A stretch of DNA of 64,000 bases, taken from contig NC_134280.1 in the NCBI RefSeq assembly GCF_949628215.1, positions 5,033,795-5,097,794 on the forward strand, given 5' to 3'. The notes beneath the pieces are model-generated. The model worked only from the letters and a program-made list of their open reading frames with translations, had not been told where the DNA came from and ran no database searches. Below are positions 1 through 13,900 of this stretch, one piece after another. Positions within the stretch are counted from its first letter, which is position 1, and every line of letters begins with the position of its first letter. Made by a program: the position numbers and the translations under genes. The stretch is from Phalacrocorax aristotelis. Lineage: Eukaryota > Chordata > Aves > Suliformes > Phalacrocoracidae.

Positions 1-578
1 TAAATAATACAAACTTGTCCTGAAATGCTGAGAGGGCATTTTGAACAGTGGGTAATGTCACCCTTTGTTCTTTATTTTGTTTAAGCTAATTAACCTAGGT
101 CTAGTGGAAGCTCAGAAGATCTCCCTACTCAAAATAGGAGAGGCTTGGTCTTCATGCCTCAGACTTGTCGTTTCAAATGTGTGTAGGCCCTTGTCCTCAG
201 AAGGACTGTAAAGTTTTTTGTTGTCATGTGAGGGGCTCAGCATAGGGATGCTAATGTCCGTTTGTGCCACAAACTTCTGTGTCCTCCAGGACCTAATTAG
301 AAACCAGGGTTAAATATTGCTAGATAAAGGAATTGTGGATCTGGGGGCACTGAATTACTAAAGGTGTGTGTACTTACGACAGGAAAAAGGGGACACAGGG
401 TGACAGTTTTTAGTTTATTCTATGGCTGATGTGCAGCATCTCAGCTGCTTCCAAATGAGGGAAACTGGGCCCTGTATGGGTAACTCCTAAAGCACACTTG
501 GGTTGTGAGTAGGGGGACAGTGGCTGACCCAGACTGAATGGGATTGTGGATATCTGTGCAGGCACGTGGTTGCAGATG

Positions 579-598
579 TGTGATGTGATGTGATGTGA
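579..598. repeat. Short (TGTGA)4 pentanucleotide tandem repeat
   Basis: Four perfect copies of TGTGA lie in a row. This is a minor simple repeat with no functional indication. Confidence 0.9.
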
Positions 599-3500
599 TA
601 CAGGCTGCACCTGCTGGGGCTGTGGAAGAGATCGTGCTCCTCTTACTCTAAACTCCACCCCTAAACTCACTGCTGCGCATCAAGTCCCATTAGGCTGCAG
701 TCTTATTGTCCGTAGTGCAGCTCAATGCACAGCGTAACAGGAAGACCAGGGAGAGCTTTGGGGGTGCCTTAGTGCAGAGTTTCCTTTACAGGGATCCCAG
801 AAGAAATGCATCTGTCCGTTCAAAGCTGTATACATGGAAATATGAAGGTCTCCTGTTGGAGCACGTAACAAATCCTGAGATGGACCCTTTCTTTTTCTGC
901 ACTGTAGACAGTCAGCTGTGGCTGTATCTTCTCAAGACTCCATGAAACAGCAACGCCTCACAGGCAGACATTTAGATCGCAGGCAGTTGTGTAAGACTGT
1001 GGCTCGTCGCCTTTGGAGGCTCTTTGGAGGCATTACTGTGGTGTGGCTGAACAATAGTGGTTTAGAGAAAAGAAGACTGGGAATTCTCCACTGTGCTGTG
1101 GGGTTTTTGACCTTCCTCTGCCTGGGAAGCTTCGTTTAGGGCAAGAAGTTCTTATTTCAGCCTCTTTTGTCCTGACGCCTTGCCAGACATAAGTTGGACA
1201 TGGGGTTAAGGGTTTGCCTATATATATCCTATTTCTTTAAAATACGTGACTTGTAGAAGAAAATATATGGCATATTCAGGATGAAAGGATTTGGTAATTC
1301 TTGGACAGCATCATTCAAAAGTGAAAAATTTTGACAAGGTGCAAACAGTTGTGGTGTGACCTATCATGTCTACAGTGCCATTTTCTATGGTACCGAGGGC
1401 TGTAGATCCACTGAACATTATTAAGTCATGTGGGAAATCCTCCTGAAATCTGTGAGATTATTTCTGAAATGAAAATCAGACACATGACTGCAATGTTTGC
1501 TGAACTGTGACATCAGTCTTTACATGAATGACATGTAAATTATTATTAATAAGGTTTGTCTGTAAGGAAAGGAGCATGGCCCTAATATTGCTGGCATGAT
1601 GGTGATGACAGCAGTAGTAGGGTACTAGTGGCTTGTATTGATGAAACATTGATCCACTGAATCTCCTGATTAACAAATAGTATGTCTGAATTCTTTGAAA
1701 GGAATATTGGTACAGAAAGCCAAGGGTGGCTCATAACCGGGTCTGGGAAATAAGGAATGTTAAGGTGTTGCGGGTGTATTGGTTATAATTTAAATCTAGT
1801 TTTAAAGCAGTGCATATAGTCCTGCAGGTTCTTTAGTCACAAAGTCTAAACAATAGACCAAGTTTGGAAGCACACAATTTATGTAGGCTTATAGATCTGG
1901 AAGTCTGCAGATATCCAGCCACAGTCAGTTATCATCGTTACACTTCTGAAAATTAGCAAGAATGGGCTTTTTTTCCCTCTACTTTTTTCTCTTTTTATTT
2001 TCCCGCCCCCGCATTTTTTTCCTGGCCTGTGGAAATTTAACTTGAAATAATTGTCAGACATTGTTGTCAGAACAATCAATTTGGTCCTCACAGATGTAAT
2101 TGTGGAAAAAAAAACCCTTGGACTTTTCAAAACAGGTACTATACGCTGCAGCTGTGCTTGGTACCTCCTTCTACAGATGCCCATGGTGCTTAAAAGAAGC
2201 ATTTAGGTCTTGAGGTTATTTAAAGATTCCTAATTTTTTAACTTGCCTTTTAGACTTTATTTAGCTATGCAAGATATCACCATATTCAGTATTTTTTATA
2301 ATAAACATGTCTAGTCAAAGAAAGCATTAATGAAGCAATTCCCCAAATAAAACAGCCCATCATATCTGAGTTGCAGCAGAGAGAAAGTGTGGTCTTTGTA
2401 GTTTAATCAAGATCACAAGACTTGTTTTGAGCGTCTGTCATCTTTAATTTTACGGCACTTCATTTCAGAGTGGGACTGCCAGGGTCACATGCAATTAAAA
2501 CACAGGCAAGATTTGTCTTGTGAAATCTTAACATAAAAAGTAATGTGTTACTCTATTTTAACTTTTCTACTGAACTCTGTGAACTCACTAATTACTTTTC
2601 CCCCTCTTGTCACCTTTTTGATATGACATGTATTTTATAAAGGAGATAGAAGTTTGGAATTTTTTTTCTATCATGCATATGATTGAGGATAACAAAATTA
2701 AACCGGAGAAAAAAGGAAATGTATTTTTCAGAAATACGTTTTTAGAAATATCTGAGTGTTACTGCTTCAATTACAAAGGGACTGGAGGATCAAATTCTAG
2801 GAAATAACTATTAATCTGCTTAACTAGGGCAGGTAGAAGCGTAATAGCAGACCAGGGATTTTAGTGAGGCCAATCACACAGACTGGAGTTTATTCTCTTG
2901 AGTGGGGTGACAGGGGAAGGGTGAAGGGACTTTAATGTGGTGGGCCATGAGAAGCACTAAAAGCTGGTATCTATGTAGCTTCTTTACAGCTTTAGCCCAG
3001 TTGTTGCGTCGTAGTGATCGGTAAATTGCATGGACCCTTATTAACCTTATTGATAAGGAGCTTAGGGAAGTCCCATTCAGTCCAGAATATATTCTTCTTT
3101 TTGTTCTCCTGTCTGTCTCGGTTTGCAATCCCGGTCTCTTTGTACAGAAATCTTTTATGTTGCACCTCAAAATTCTGTGCAAGTACTCTGCTCATTTAAC
3201 TTGGAGCAAGGGAACTGTAGAGCAGAAAGGGTTGGAGTACGCATGGGGCCATGGGCCTATTTAAATATAGCTGGGACACCTGGAGAATGTTTGAAAAATT
3301 TCTTTTAAAGAATCTTTTATATTGTTCTTCTTTCAGTGCAGCTGGGGTCTGTGGGGATCAGGGGATTATTTTTGATACCTGTCTAAAAGAGTTATGTCTA
3401 CACTGATTTCCATCCCTTGCTACTAATTAACCTTATTGTATACAGGAAACAGTCTATTTAATACCTGCATTCTTTCTGTAATGCCAAGTAAAATGAAATC

Positions 3501-4219
3501 TAGTGTGAAATCTAGTTAGCATTTGCCTTTTTGAAGTCATTTTTGAGTTTCCAGTCTGGGTGACTGTGACCTCAAAACTGAAAGCTATAAAAATGCTCCC
3601 AATTTCAGCTCAATGGGAGTTTCTTGAAGATTCCCCGTTCACCTGGACTTGCACGTGTAGTAAATGGCCCATCTTGGCACTTAACAGAGTTTTCCCAGGA
3701 ACCATCTATTTCTGGGTCACTCATAGCCCTGCAAAGCACATATGTTCCTGCAGTTCCGCCTAAGTAAAGGTTTCTCCTCCTTTCTGCTGGAAAGATCACA
3801 CTTTGGCTGTTCCAGTACACAGAGACTTATAAAAATTTAAATAGCAATGGTAAAAACAGATACATTAAGGAGAACAAGGAAAGATGTTTTAAAAATGTCA
3901 CCAACAAATGTAGAGGATGCTGAGGGCTAGCTAGGTGACCGAGATGAACTTAAACTGTAAAATGGAGGGCAAAGATGTGGATGATGTTTAAAGGACCTTT
4001 AAATCCTGCTGAACAACACTGATTTTGATGGTGTCTGCTTCCACTTGCAGATACAGAAGTCGTTACCATACATCTGTGAAAAGACCATTCGCTAAAATGA
4101 ATTTTCTCATGTGTTTGATGAAGAAGTGTTGCCCTGGACGTTGTAAGGCTGAACTGAGCCCTGCGGCCCTGCTTTCTCCACAGGTCCTTGATGAAGAGGG
4201 GACCAGAGGTGGGGTTTGA

Positions 4220-4248
4220 TTTTTTTTTTCTTTTCTTTTTTTTTTTTT
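4220..4248. repeat. T-rich homopolymer tract
   Basis: Runs of T are interrupted by single C residues and followed by CCCCAG. No retroposed body or target-site duplication was recognised next to it. Confidence 0.9.
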
Positions 4249-4991
4249 CCCCAGGAGATGGGTTCAGTTTCTGAAAGAGGGCTCAGGTGAGGCGGCTGGG
4301 TTGTTCTGCTGGGGACAGGCCAGCTGCATGACCTTGAGAGTCCTTAACAACAAAACCCTGAAGAAAGAGCCATCACTTAGTACTAAATTTGCTTCATTTA
4401 GTACAAAATGATGATATCAAGAACAAAGGTAGTCAAAACAAAGGACGACAAGAAAAAAAACACAACCTTTTAATACTGACTGTGCCCCAATATCGACAGC
4501 ATAGATATTACACAAAGGTTGCACTTGCTTGTTTGATTTATTTGTTAGTATTAAAGCTCAGTGGAAACACCAAAGGAATAGAACATTGATATCTGTTTGG
4601 GAAGAATAAGAAGTATTGTTTTTGGTCCTGCTGGGGTTTGTCAGATAGCTGGGTTGTTGGAAATTGCTTGATGGCAGAAATACGGTCTTATGGGCTTGAA
4701 GTACTGAGTGCGTGTAGGTGTCCATGTCCATGGCGAAGTGGCCACAGTGAGGATTCAGGATTTGGTTTAAGGAGCCCGGAAGGTGCCTCTGGATCGCTCT
4801 GTATAACTAATCCACAAGGAAAGGGAGAGAAAATTTTTCATGTGTTGTTATTCTTCCATTTCCTGTATTTTATACTTATTTTGTTCAATAAGGCAATGTT
4901 CATTTATTTTTTACACCATTCTCAAGAAAACACATTTCTTGCAGTGCAGCCTTTCCAAAAACAACAGAAATAATCTGGCTTAACTATAAAA

Positions 4992-5010
4992 TTTTTTTTT
5001 TTTTTTTTTT
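4992..5010. repeat. Poly(T) tract, 19 bases
   Basis: Uninterrupted T19. It could be the minus-strand tail of an old retroposed sequence, but no source was recognised. Confidence 0.9.
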
Positions 5011-6469
5011 CCTTCTGCCTTTCCTACTAAGCTCCACTGCAAAACAGCTAGAAATTTTCATTTTCAAAACATTAGTACAGCAAATTGCCATCTTTCTGTG
5101 CACGGCATTCTCTGTGTACTCATCATCTGAATGATTCCGGATCACTCTCTGGCAGCGTGAGTCACAGCATGCCCTCATGCCTGCCTCTTTTTCAATTATA
5201 TCTAAGAGGAAGACTGCTGGAGACCCATTTTTTTCATCTTGCACAGGACCCCAAAAGTGCCAGATCTCATTTCAATATAATATTATGACAGTATGATAAA
5301 ATGGATGTTAACAGGACACTGACTAATATGATCTGTAGAGAAATGATAGAACAATACAATATCGGGCAGATGGTATTACTAATGTGCATTTTATGGACAC
5401 GAAGTTCATTTTATAAGCAGGGTCCTAAGACTTCCTCTTATATCCTACGATCCTAGTTAGTGTTCTAAGATATTCTGCAGCAGCACTGAAAATTTTGCAT
5501 TCTTAAATGAAATCCATGTATTTTATTTTATCATAGGGCCTCCTATATCACTCCCAATTTACTAATGAAACTTGGCATTCAAATGACTCATCGGCATGTT
5601 CTGCAAAGCATAAAAATAGATTAATGTGGCATACGTTTCTTTACCCATAAAAACACACCTTCATATAATCTCAGTGCTGTCTTATTCAACAAAAAGTACG
5701 TCATTTCTTTCCCCTGGCAGGTTGAGTTAAAAATGAGCTAAATGTGTGAGAGAGCCATTACTGCACTAATGAAAACCTTGATACCGTTTGAATTTTTCAT
5801 CACAGGATATTTGTTCTGTAGCACACAGCACTAATATTTACTGTCACTGGTACAGTATGCACGGTAATTAAGTTACAGTCATCGACATGGTGGATGTTAA
5901 GCAAAGATATTCTGGTGCAAGCCTGGACCTCTTTTGCAGATATTTCGCATGAAACAGCCCTTCAAGCATTTGTAGGTTTGAATGATGAAGTGGTGGGGAG
6001 ACAAAAAAGGTTAAAAGGATATTTGTGTCTTATATAACCTCTATACCTGCCTCCCTGTGTACGCCTATAACCAGAAGGATGGTAAAAGCCATCTCAGGTC
6101 TTTTCTGACTGGATGCTGACTGTGTGAGGGAACTCAGAACCACTGTGACTGCTCTCACTCTAGATAACAGGCTGAGGTTACAAAACGACGCCTTAACCAA
6201 AATCATTATCCTCATTCAGAACATGGAGTGATCTCACCTGCTTCATCCGTGGTGGCAGGATGGTGCTGAGGGTGCTCTTGTTTGTTCCACGTGAAGCTCG
6301 GCAAGAGGCCAATGTAGCAATGCAAGCCGGCTGGCTACCTCCCTCTCTTCCCTTGTTAATAACTTCAGAAGCGTCTTATGTGAAATTAATGAAATAAACT
6401 TAGGAACAGATGCAATTGAGGCTATAGTAACACATTCCCCTCCGTTGTTCATACAGGAGATGTGCTAGG

Positions 6470-7045
6470 GCCAGAGCATGAGCTTCAAGGGCAAGACTAG
6501 TTTTTTCATCAAACTCCAGTCTAATGTTTTCAGGAGACTTCTTTCCATAAGCACAGTCTCTTTGGAGGGCACCAGAAAATCTGGAATGTGCCAAATATCC
6601 CAAGTGCTCCGGCTTTTTCCTGCCAAACTGTCTATCCATTTTGACACTGTCCTCCCATGCTCCCTTTCCCCCCACCACTTAGTGGCACAGGCCACATCTG
6701 GGCTCTTCTTGACACAACCTGGCCATGGGTTCCTGGAGATAAGTGTCAGGCACATCTGTTATTTTGTAGATGTACCTGTGTTTTGACAACTGGGCATGAT
6801 ATCAGTTTAAATAAGTAAATCAGAGACGTGTTCAGAGCTGTCCAAACCTCCGGAACCTCTGGCGTATTTATGGTCGGGTGAACTTCTGACAAATCCCACA
6901 ACTTCCTCATCATTAGGTGAGCACAGAAAGTCCCGACACCTGACTGTGAGGCGTCTGTCACCCGCGCTACTGGAGTCAGCAAGTCCAAAAGGAGCAGTTT
7001 CTAATAGCAGAAGATTTGCCCCCCCACACATTATGCTTGGCAAGT
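6470..7045 (-). mobile_element. Degenerate DIRS-like retrotransposon relic (RNase H region)
   Basis: Read on the minus strand, successive broken frames resemble the RNase H part of DIRS-type (tyrosine-recombinase) retrotransposons in the right order. Around 7040-6985 a frame carries a GGANLL...APFGL segment, like the motif before RNase H. At 6961-6850 another frame gives VTDASQSGVG, then LWDLSEV and INTPEVPEVWTAL. These resemble the family's TDASxxGWG and W..E...xINxLExxAVxxAL blocks. At 6590-6510 a third frame gives HIPDFL and, further on, DWSL, like HIPGxxNVxAD and EWSL. The segments lie in different frames, so frameshifts have killed the coding capacity. No reverse transcriptase, recombinase or terminal repeats were recognised. 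The match is from memory of the family pattern only. A very old fragment of another retroelement or chance similarity remains possible. Confidence 0.5.
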
Positions 7046-10000
7046 GGCCTGAGACAGATGCACGCTTGCTTCTTAATTAGATAGCTTTTTTTTTCCTCCT
7101 ATCCAGTAAGTTCTCCTGGTTGCTTCCACAGGAGACTGGCCATAGGAGAGGCAAGGAGCACAACTTATGACCCCAGTTTCCAAAGCGTGCTTGGATTAAG
7201 GCAGAAAAGGGCATCCTAACCTGATATGCGAGTGATAGAGTCCTTCTGTGCTCGAGCATGTTTGGAGTCAAATGTTCAAAATCTTTTATGAATGAATCCC
7301 CAACTGTAGAGATAAGAAGGGTTTTAAAAAAAGTTTTGGCCTTTACAAGGTAAAATCTAAGGCCTGGCTGCATAGAAACTACTTGGGATATAAAACAATT
7401 AAAGCCTTATGTGAGTAAATAGGAAATTCTGCACCCTAGAAAGATTTTTTATTTTTTTAAAGGCAGTTTCTTGTAATGCCAGCCATTGTAGTGTGCCTGA
7501 GCAGAGTGTGCAGCACTGTCCTGGCTTGGCCAGCAGCTGCTTAGGCCACAGATCTCAAGGTTTGCCTCTCTTCACTACTTGTTTCAAAGCAATGTTTTCC
7601 TAGTGAGTGCCTGCTGATGATCTTAGGGGAAAATGGCATTGCTTCTGAGGTGAAGCCTTCATCTTTCTTTGTATTTAACAGGATCACAGCTTTCTCTAGC
7701 AGGACCTATTTCTGTAGCAAAATCGCTATTTGTACATGTAGGCTATCCAAAAAAACCAAAACATAAGTGGTTTTCCACAATAACATGGGTCATATACAGT
7801 GGCAGAAAATGGAAGAGGAAATTTTCTTTAGGCTCTTTCTGTCTTAATACACCTCATGCCCCTGATCCTCTTCCACTCCCCACCCCGCCGTCTGCCTAGC
7901 TTCCTTAAACCCATCTGGGATGTTATTTGAGAAACTAGTTTACTGAGGACCTATACTCTAGGAAGAGTATTGCCAAAGAGGTTCAGATTATCTGAAATAC
8001 AGGCTATGTGCAAGGAAAAATTATATCATGGCAAAGAGTGTAAAATAAGGGCAAACTTTCTCTGGAGGATTACCCTTCCCTGGACCTAGTCACTTGATAT
8101 GGGCCAAGCCTGAGGGCCTGGACACATGCTCAGGTGGAAGGTATCTAGAGGACACATCTCTCTCTTTTATTCATTACTGGGACTTCTACTTGACAAGCAA
8201 AGCTGACTTAGATTAGGAAAAAAATCATTTTTCCGTGGCAGTAGCTGCTCTGTTTCTTCCAAAAAGAGGAAAAACAGGCCTCTGTCCTCCCTCTTGTTCT
8301 GTCTTACATTCTGTCCAGCAATCAGAGAATGAGTAACTCGTAACATCCCACATCTTTTCCGTCAATGCTTGTGCTGAGTCTGCCTAAGCCACTTAAAAGG
8401 ACCAAATTTTAATCTATTAGCTGGATCTAATGTGCTCCACGGCAGACTCTTGAGAAGTGGCGAGTCTTTGTGCCTGTGCCAGGGGCTTCCTAATGTCAGA
8501 AGAGCACCTGGGGTGGGAGAATGCAAACCCAGAAATGGCACCAGCTCTCAGTTCATCTTCTTGTGTTTCAGGGAGGATGTTAAATTGTCCAGCCATTGAA
8601 ATGTTTTGATTTCCAAACCTACTCCTTTTCTTTTTTTTTTTTTTTTTTGTCCCCCTTTCTCCCCTTTTCCCTTTGTTTTGGGAAACGAGAAAAATATATA
8701 AAAGCAAGTTATTAATAAAACATCTATTATGCCCATGGGACAGAGGTCCTTCCGTATTGTTCAGATGGCATGTTTGTTGTTGACATCTCTCTTTTCTCTG
8801 AGTATGCACAGAACCCTGAAATCCTTTTACATTTTTAATAAGATTATTTCTTTTTTCAATCTAGTGCAAGAAAACCGCATCTGCAATATGCATAATACTC
8901 TCAAAAACTGCAGCATCAGAGGGAAAGCATTGCCAACGTTTTTGGCTATCTACACTTCAAAGAGACATGACGTGAAAAAGAATAGTACTAGAGTTCTCAA
9001 GGAGGTACTTGTATTTTGCATCTTAGGGCAAGATTTTTAAGGTAGCTGCCTTATCTTTCAGCTCTCACATTTGAGGTGAAGCATATCATAAGCACAAAAG
9101 GAAATTTGGTCTGCTTTCCAACCAGCAACACTCAGGAAACCTGGAATAACCAATATTATTGTGTTGTTTTGTCTGAACTTGAGTGTCTTATAGAGCAGGG
9201 TAATCATCAGCTCTACATTCCTGCAGCACCGCGTGGCCTGGGTCTGTGTGGTATCTGTGAAATTGCTTTTGACTCACAGCTAAATGTGGATCTCATACTG
9301 AAAATCAAGTATCTGTAAAGTATCAGCTACGTGCTTCATCTTCAGCCTATGATAATGCAACCTGAGAGTGCAGCTGTCTTGAGGGAGCTGATTCACAGCG
9401 TAGCATCCCAGCTTCTCTTGCAGTAGATCCCAGGTCCACATCCTTCTGCTGACATAGGCTTCATTTTAGTTTTGAAAATCAAAAGGCAAAAGCAGTCCTT
9501 CACGCTGGGGTCCTGTGGCTAAGCAAGTATCACAAGGACTGCAAAGGGCACAGAAACTAAGCTGGAAGTGTTCAGGCAGGTGCCAGGTACCTTTAGTCGG
9601 ATCCCCACAGCACTTATTTTCCTCCCAGGCTGAATACATACTTATACAGCAGATCTGTGACAACGTAGAACTGTCTGGCTCTTACCAAGTGGCAAGAGGG
9701 GTTAGATTTGGATTGTATTTTGGGGTTAGAAGACAGGCTTTTACCATTCAGACAGCTGGGAAGTTGCCATTAACCATCAGCCCTACGGAACCACGTCCAT
9801 TGGAAAGAGAGCTACAGAGCACACATGTAGAATGTTTTCCTTTGCTAGGCGTTGACGTGGGGTATGCCAGAGGTGGATGCAGAGCATACGGCATGCGTGT
9901 TGTCATTGCTGTTACTATACATACAAATACATTATTATTAATTCTATGGGAAGGCTGAGCCCTCCGTAGTTGCTCCTGCTCCCAGAGCTTTGGGTCAGAG

Positions 10001-10389
10001 TGCAGGAGCAGACCTGCTGCTGGGCAGTCTCTTCCCACCCTGCCTCCCCTCCTCCTGCTGGCTTCAGCCAGGGTTGTGTGGCTGAACCTGCTGATGCAAA
10101 TGTGGGTAGCTGCAAGGTGAGATAGCCACGAGGTAGAAACCAGCAGCACTGATATGTTGTGTGTTTGGACCAGAAACAGCATTTAATTCCCTAAATTCCC
10201 TTGTGAATCTCTTCCATGGGCAGCACTAAGGACAATTCGGTTCTTCAGTGCAGGGGAGCAATCGGATACAAACAAGCTACTTGTTTCTTTTCAGAGCTGA
10301 AAAGAGATCAATAATGAAAATATTAAGGATCCTTTCACCTTGAATACTTAGGGTTTTGCTCAAAGGGGCAGAATAGATACACAGAGCAT
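7046..10389. other. Intergenic stretch, no gene recognised
   Basis: Several overlapping open frames occur on both strands, up to 147 codons at 9515-9958 on plus and 144 codons at 9748-10182 on minus. They antisense each other and show no family motifs, splice context or coding bias that I can see. Sequence just above 7045 (7077-7373) is also open on minus and might extend the DIRS-like relic, but its similarity is too weak to claim. Confidence 0.5.
8631..8648. repeat. Poly(T) tract, 18 bases
   Basis: Uninterrupted T18 followed by a pyrimidine-rich stretch. Confidence 0.9.
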
Positions 10390-10915
10390 CCAGCGAAAGA
10401 CAGAGCAAGTTATAAGAGGTGTGGCAGATCTTCCATATGAAAGAAGGTTAAATTGATTAAGAGACAAATGAGAGGTGATATGTTAGTGGTATATAGGAGA
10501 GTGAATTGCCAGAAGAGGTCAGTCAGGCAATCCTATTTAGCCTTTCCCATAAATCAAGAGCAAGTAGAGTGCTATACAATAATGCTAAAAGCTAATGAAT
10601 TTAAAAGTGATACAAGTAAAATATTTTCTTACATGGTGCATAATTAACCTGGGAAATTCATCAGATACCATTAAGACAAAGAGCCTAGCAGGATTAAAAA
10701 TGGATAATAAGTGACAGAAACTACATAAAGATAGAAATGTATACAGGGTTTTCAGCCATTTACTTAAAGCCATTTGCTGCCTGGTGCTGCAAAGAAATAC
10801 CTCCTGTGGGAAAGCAAGATGTAATGATTGGACTTCTGGTACCTTGTTGACTGCAGTGGGTAGTCTGGAGGCTGAGCGATGGACCGGCCAAACCGCTTTC
10901 AGTACGGTTGCTCTC
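10390..10915 (+). mobile_element. Ancient CR1 LINE 3'-end fragment
   Basis: The sequence follows the order of landmarks in the 3' part of the CR1 type common in turtles and crocodilians and found as old copies in birds. It contains AGAGGTGATATG near 10470, then CAAGAGCAAG, then AAATATTTTCTTAC near 10620. These are followed by GTGCATAATTAACCTGGGAAATTCAT, i.e. the 'cacaacgcataattaacctgtggaactcat' block, near 10636-10660. Next come CTAGCAGGATTAAAAATGGA near 10685 and CTTCTGGTACCTTGTTGACTGCAGT...GATGGACC near 10830-10885, the 'ctggtactggccactg...gatggacc' block. No open reading frame is preserved and the copy is 5' truncated and clearly diverged. It lacks the 8-bp terminal repeats typical of chicken CR1 subfamilies. 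Confidence 0.75.
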
Positions 10916-13900
10916 ATTTTCCAGAGCAGAGGACATAACGTCCACCTTCCCAAAACTGCATCCAGAAAATACTCAAAAAGCTTCTGAGCTTCAAGACAAT
11001 ATAGAAATCACTGGTGGGGAGGTAGCCCCTCCTTTTATCTCCCAGACACACAGTCAAGAAAGTTATGGATAGGAGCTGGGCATAGGAATTGTATTTTGAC
11101 ATAGGCGGAGGAGAATCATGTGAAATTTATGAGTCTGCCTTTTATTAACTGAAATATGGTCTAAAATGGTGGTGTTTTGTGGGTAGCTAATTGGCACGCA
11201 TTCTGCACTTGCACTGTTTTATGGGCCCTCTTAAACTTATTAAACAAAGCTGTAGCTTCTCCTGAAGGTGTAAGATATCGCTCCAGGTTTTACAGCCTGC
11301 ACAAAGCTTTTTGGAGGTGTGCGGACAGGCTGCTTTGCCACGTGTTGGTGGGTTCCCTGCGCTGCTGAAGTATTTCTGAGAGTTTAAGAATCAGCTTCAG
11401 AAAGCCAGCAAATTTCACCACGGTTTCGAATTTGGAAGGCAAATTTCTACCTGTTACTGTTGCCTCTGAGGCTGCCCTGCCCTTGGGCTGCAGGGATGAG
11501 CAAAGCTGAGTGCTTACCACAACCCAAATACTGGATTACATGAGTAAATTGAGAGGAATCAAGGATGTAGAATACAAAGTTTCTGGGAAAAAAGAATTAA
11601 TGGGGTCAAATAAAATCAGCACTAAAATCAGTGCTTTCTTTTGACATAGCTGGCTCTGTGCCTCAGGCTCTCACACCACTGATGTGCACTGGTAATATGT
11701 CCCCATTTCTCACACCTTGAGTTTTGAGCGCAGGTCTCCAACTCCAGTATACGGTTTGTGTGAAAAACTGAAGCGATGTCTCGTGTTTTGTATCCAGTGT
11801 TCAACCAGATCTCAGTAACAAGGATCTATAAGGAAAAATGGACATTAATTCTCATAGTATCTCAGGTATGTTTGGAAGTACGTAATTGCTGAGTGTAAAA
11901 ATAACCTGCAGTATATAAGTAATGGCAGAGTATATTCATTTGCTGTGATAACACATGGTGAGTTGGCACAAGGATGAGGTTGCTGCTTCAGTAGCATCCT
12001 GCAAGCATTCCCTTGATGAAGCCTACTGACTAACAAGGGCTATAGCTCTCAAGCAGTGAAAGGTTTCGGTACAACTCAAACCTCAGCAGGCCACTTGCTA
12101 GAGGTATTTCTCATGTGTTGCCCTTGGTCCTTAGCGGGAAGGGTTGGATTTTTTAATCCGAAGTGAGTGCTAGGGAAGGTTCCTGTGTTCTGTAAAAGAA
12201 GTATTCCCCTGGGTGCCATTCATGCATCCTGCAAAAATCAGGATTTGTGATCGAGACCTGCACCTGTGATTTTTGCTCAGCTTCCTTATGCTCCATGTTT
12301 CCTTTCCGAAGCAGGATTGCAATGCAGGGGAACCTGCTGTGCCGTGATAATGTGTGCGTTCCCCGAGGCTTGTCTTTCAGCCTCTTCTGAGAATGAGCCA
12401 TGTAAAATCTATACACTGCCTGATTACAGCGGTGATTGTCGTCCCAACTTACTTTCCAGCTTTCTTCCAAACTCCACCCATGGTCTGTATACTATGTAGT
12501 AATTGATTAGCTGAACTTCTTGAGTGCCTTGGGCTGAATGGCAGTCTTTGGCTCTATTGCAACATGGGGTGCTTATGAAATCAGGCTGAATGTTACCTGC
12601 AACGTAGTTGTCCTGGCAGAGAATTAAAGAACTATTAAAATGCCTGTTGCTCTTAATACGTGTATGTGTATATATGTAAATAAAAAGAGGGATGAAAATT
12701 TATTCAGGGCAGTTTACGCGTCCTCTTTTAGCTGTAGCTCAGCAAGCCTGTCTGTCTTTCTCATCGTTTGTTCAGAAATTCTGTTTTGCAGTTGAATTGT
12801 TTGAGTTGAAAACTGACAATTTTTCTTGCAAAAGTTTAAGGTTCAATAAATTGATTTTTAATTTTTACTTGAATGAGAAATATTTCTAGCTGGAAATGCC
12901 CTTTTCAGTTCCATTACAAGCCTCTTTCTGATGTCTCCTTTTGCTATAGTAATCTCAGTTACTAGGACAGCTGTCTTTTCACATGAATTTGACTAGAAGT
13001 TACTCTGTATAGGGAGAAGATGCAGATAAATGCACCGATTCTTGGACACATTTGTGTCTGCTGCATTCTCAGCCTTCATTTTTCTGATCATTTACCATTA
13101 ACAGCAATAGGTCCTTGCTTAACGTATCTGTTGTCTTTCTCAAACTGAAGCTAGCTCCTGGAAAAAAGGTCTTCTGCACGTCTAATTTTGACTCACTAAA
13201 AATTTATCGAAGTTTGAGCAAAACTTCTACCAAGTCATAGCAAATATTCTTATAAGTAACCATTGGAGGAACAACGTGGTGGCGATATAGGCCCAGTGAA
13301 TTGCTCGTGCTGGATGGAGGCCAAACTTAGACAGTTTGGGGATTTGGAAATGTATGTGGCCAGCAACAAGAGAGTCTGCTGGAGCCCAGGGCTGTGAGCT
13401 TAGTTAACAAAGAGCGAACAACCTGAGCAGGAGGAAAAAGAAACCCCGCTGCAGTTAAGGCTTGCAAAATTTTTTGCCTTTTTCAGTCTTACCATCTTTT
13501 GTCCGGCTACTTCCTGCCCTGAGGGGCTGATGGCAGGAGCTGTGGGGCTGGCTCTTTAACGGTTGAGTCAGTAATTGTTCCCACTGAACTCATGTAGATA
13601 TTAAGGGTATGGGGAGCAGACTGGCCTTTTGGGGAAGGGAGCAGCTCGGTAGCAAGGCGTGGCTAGTCCTTTCTGTTGTAGGGACAAGAAGCAATAGACA
13701 CCTGCTATTCACCCCAGATGTATATGCTCCTCTGAGACCCACTTGTGTCCTCCCAGAACTGGCTACCCATGTATCAGGCTTCTTTCTTTAACAAAGCAAT
13801 TTGTAGAGAAGTCAGCACATTTATACAGCATTCATGCAAGGCACCCTTCAAAACCAAAGAAAGACTTATGTGTCCAAAAGTCTGCTTGTTTCTCCACAAG

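Larger units (their letters stand above)
1..6469. other. Intergenic 3' flank of ARHGAP15, no gene recognised
   Basis: Open frames here reach only about 110 codons, overlap on both strands, and resemble no family I know. No splice-bounded coding segment was found. Human gene order (ARHGAP15 then GTDC1 then ZEB2) predicts GTDC1 beyond this edge on the plus strand, but I could not identify any GTDC1 exon. The stretch contains T-rich homopolymers and ordinary AT-rich unique sequence. Confidence 0.6.

Noticed and set aside
9515..10182. Overlapping open frames of 147 (plus) and 144 (minus) codons
   Set aside because: They lie antisense to each other, show no domain, splice context or family resemblance, and fit a locally GC-richer non-coding stretch.
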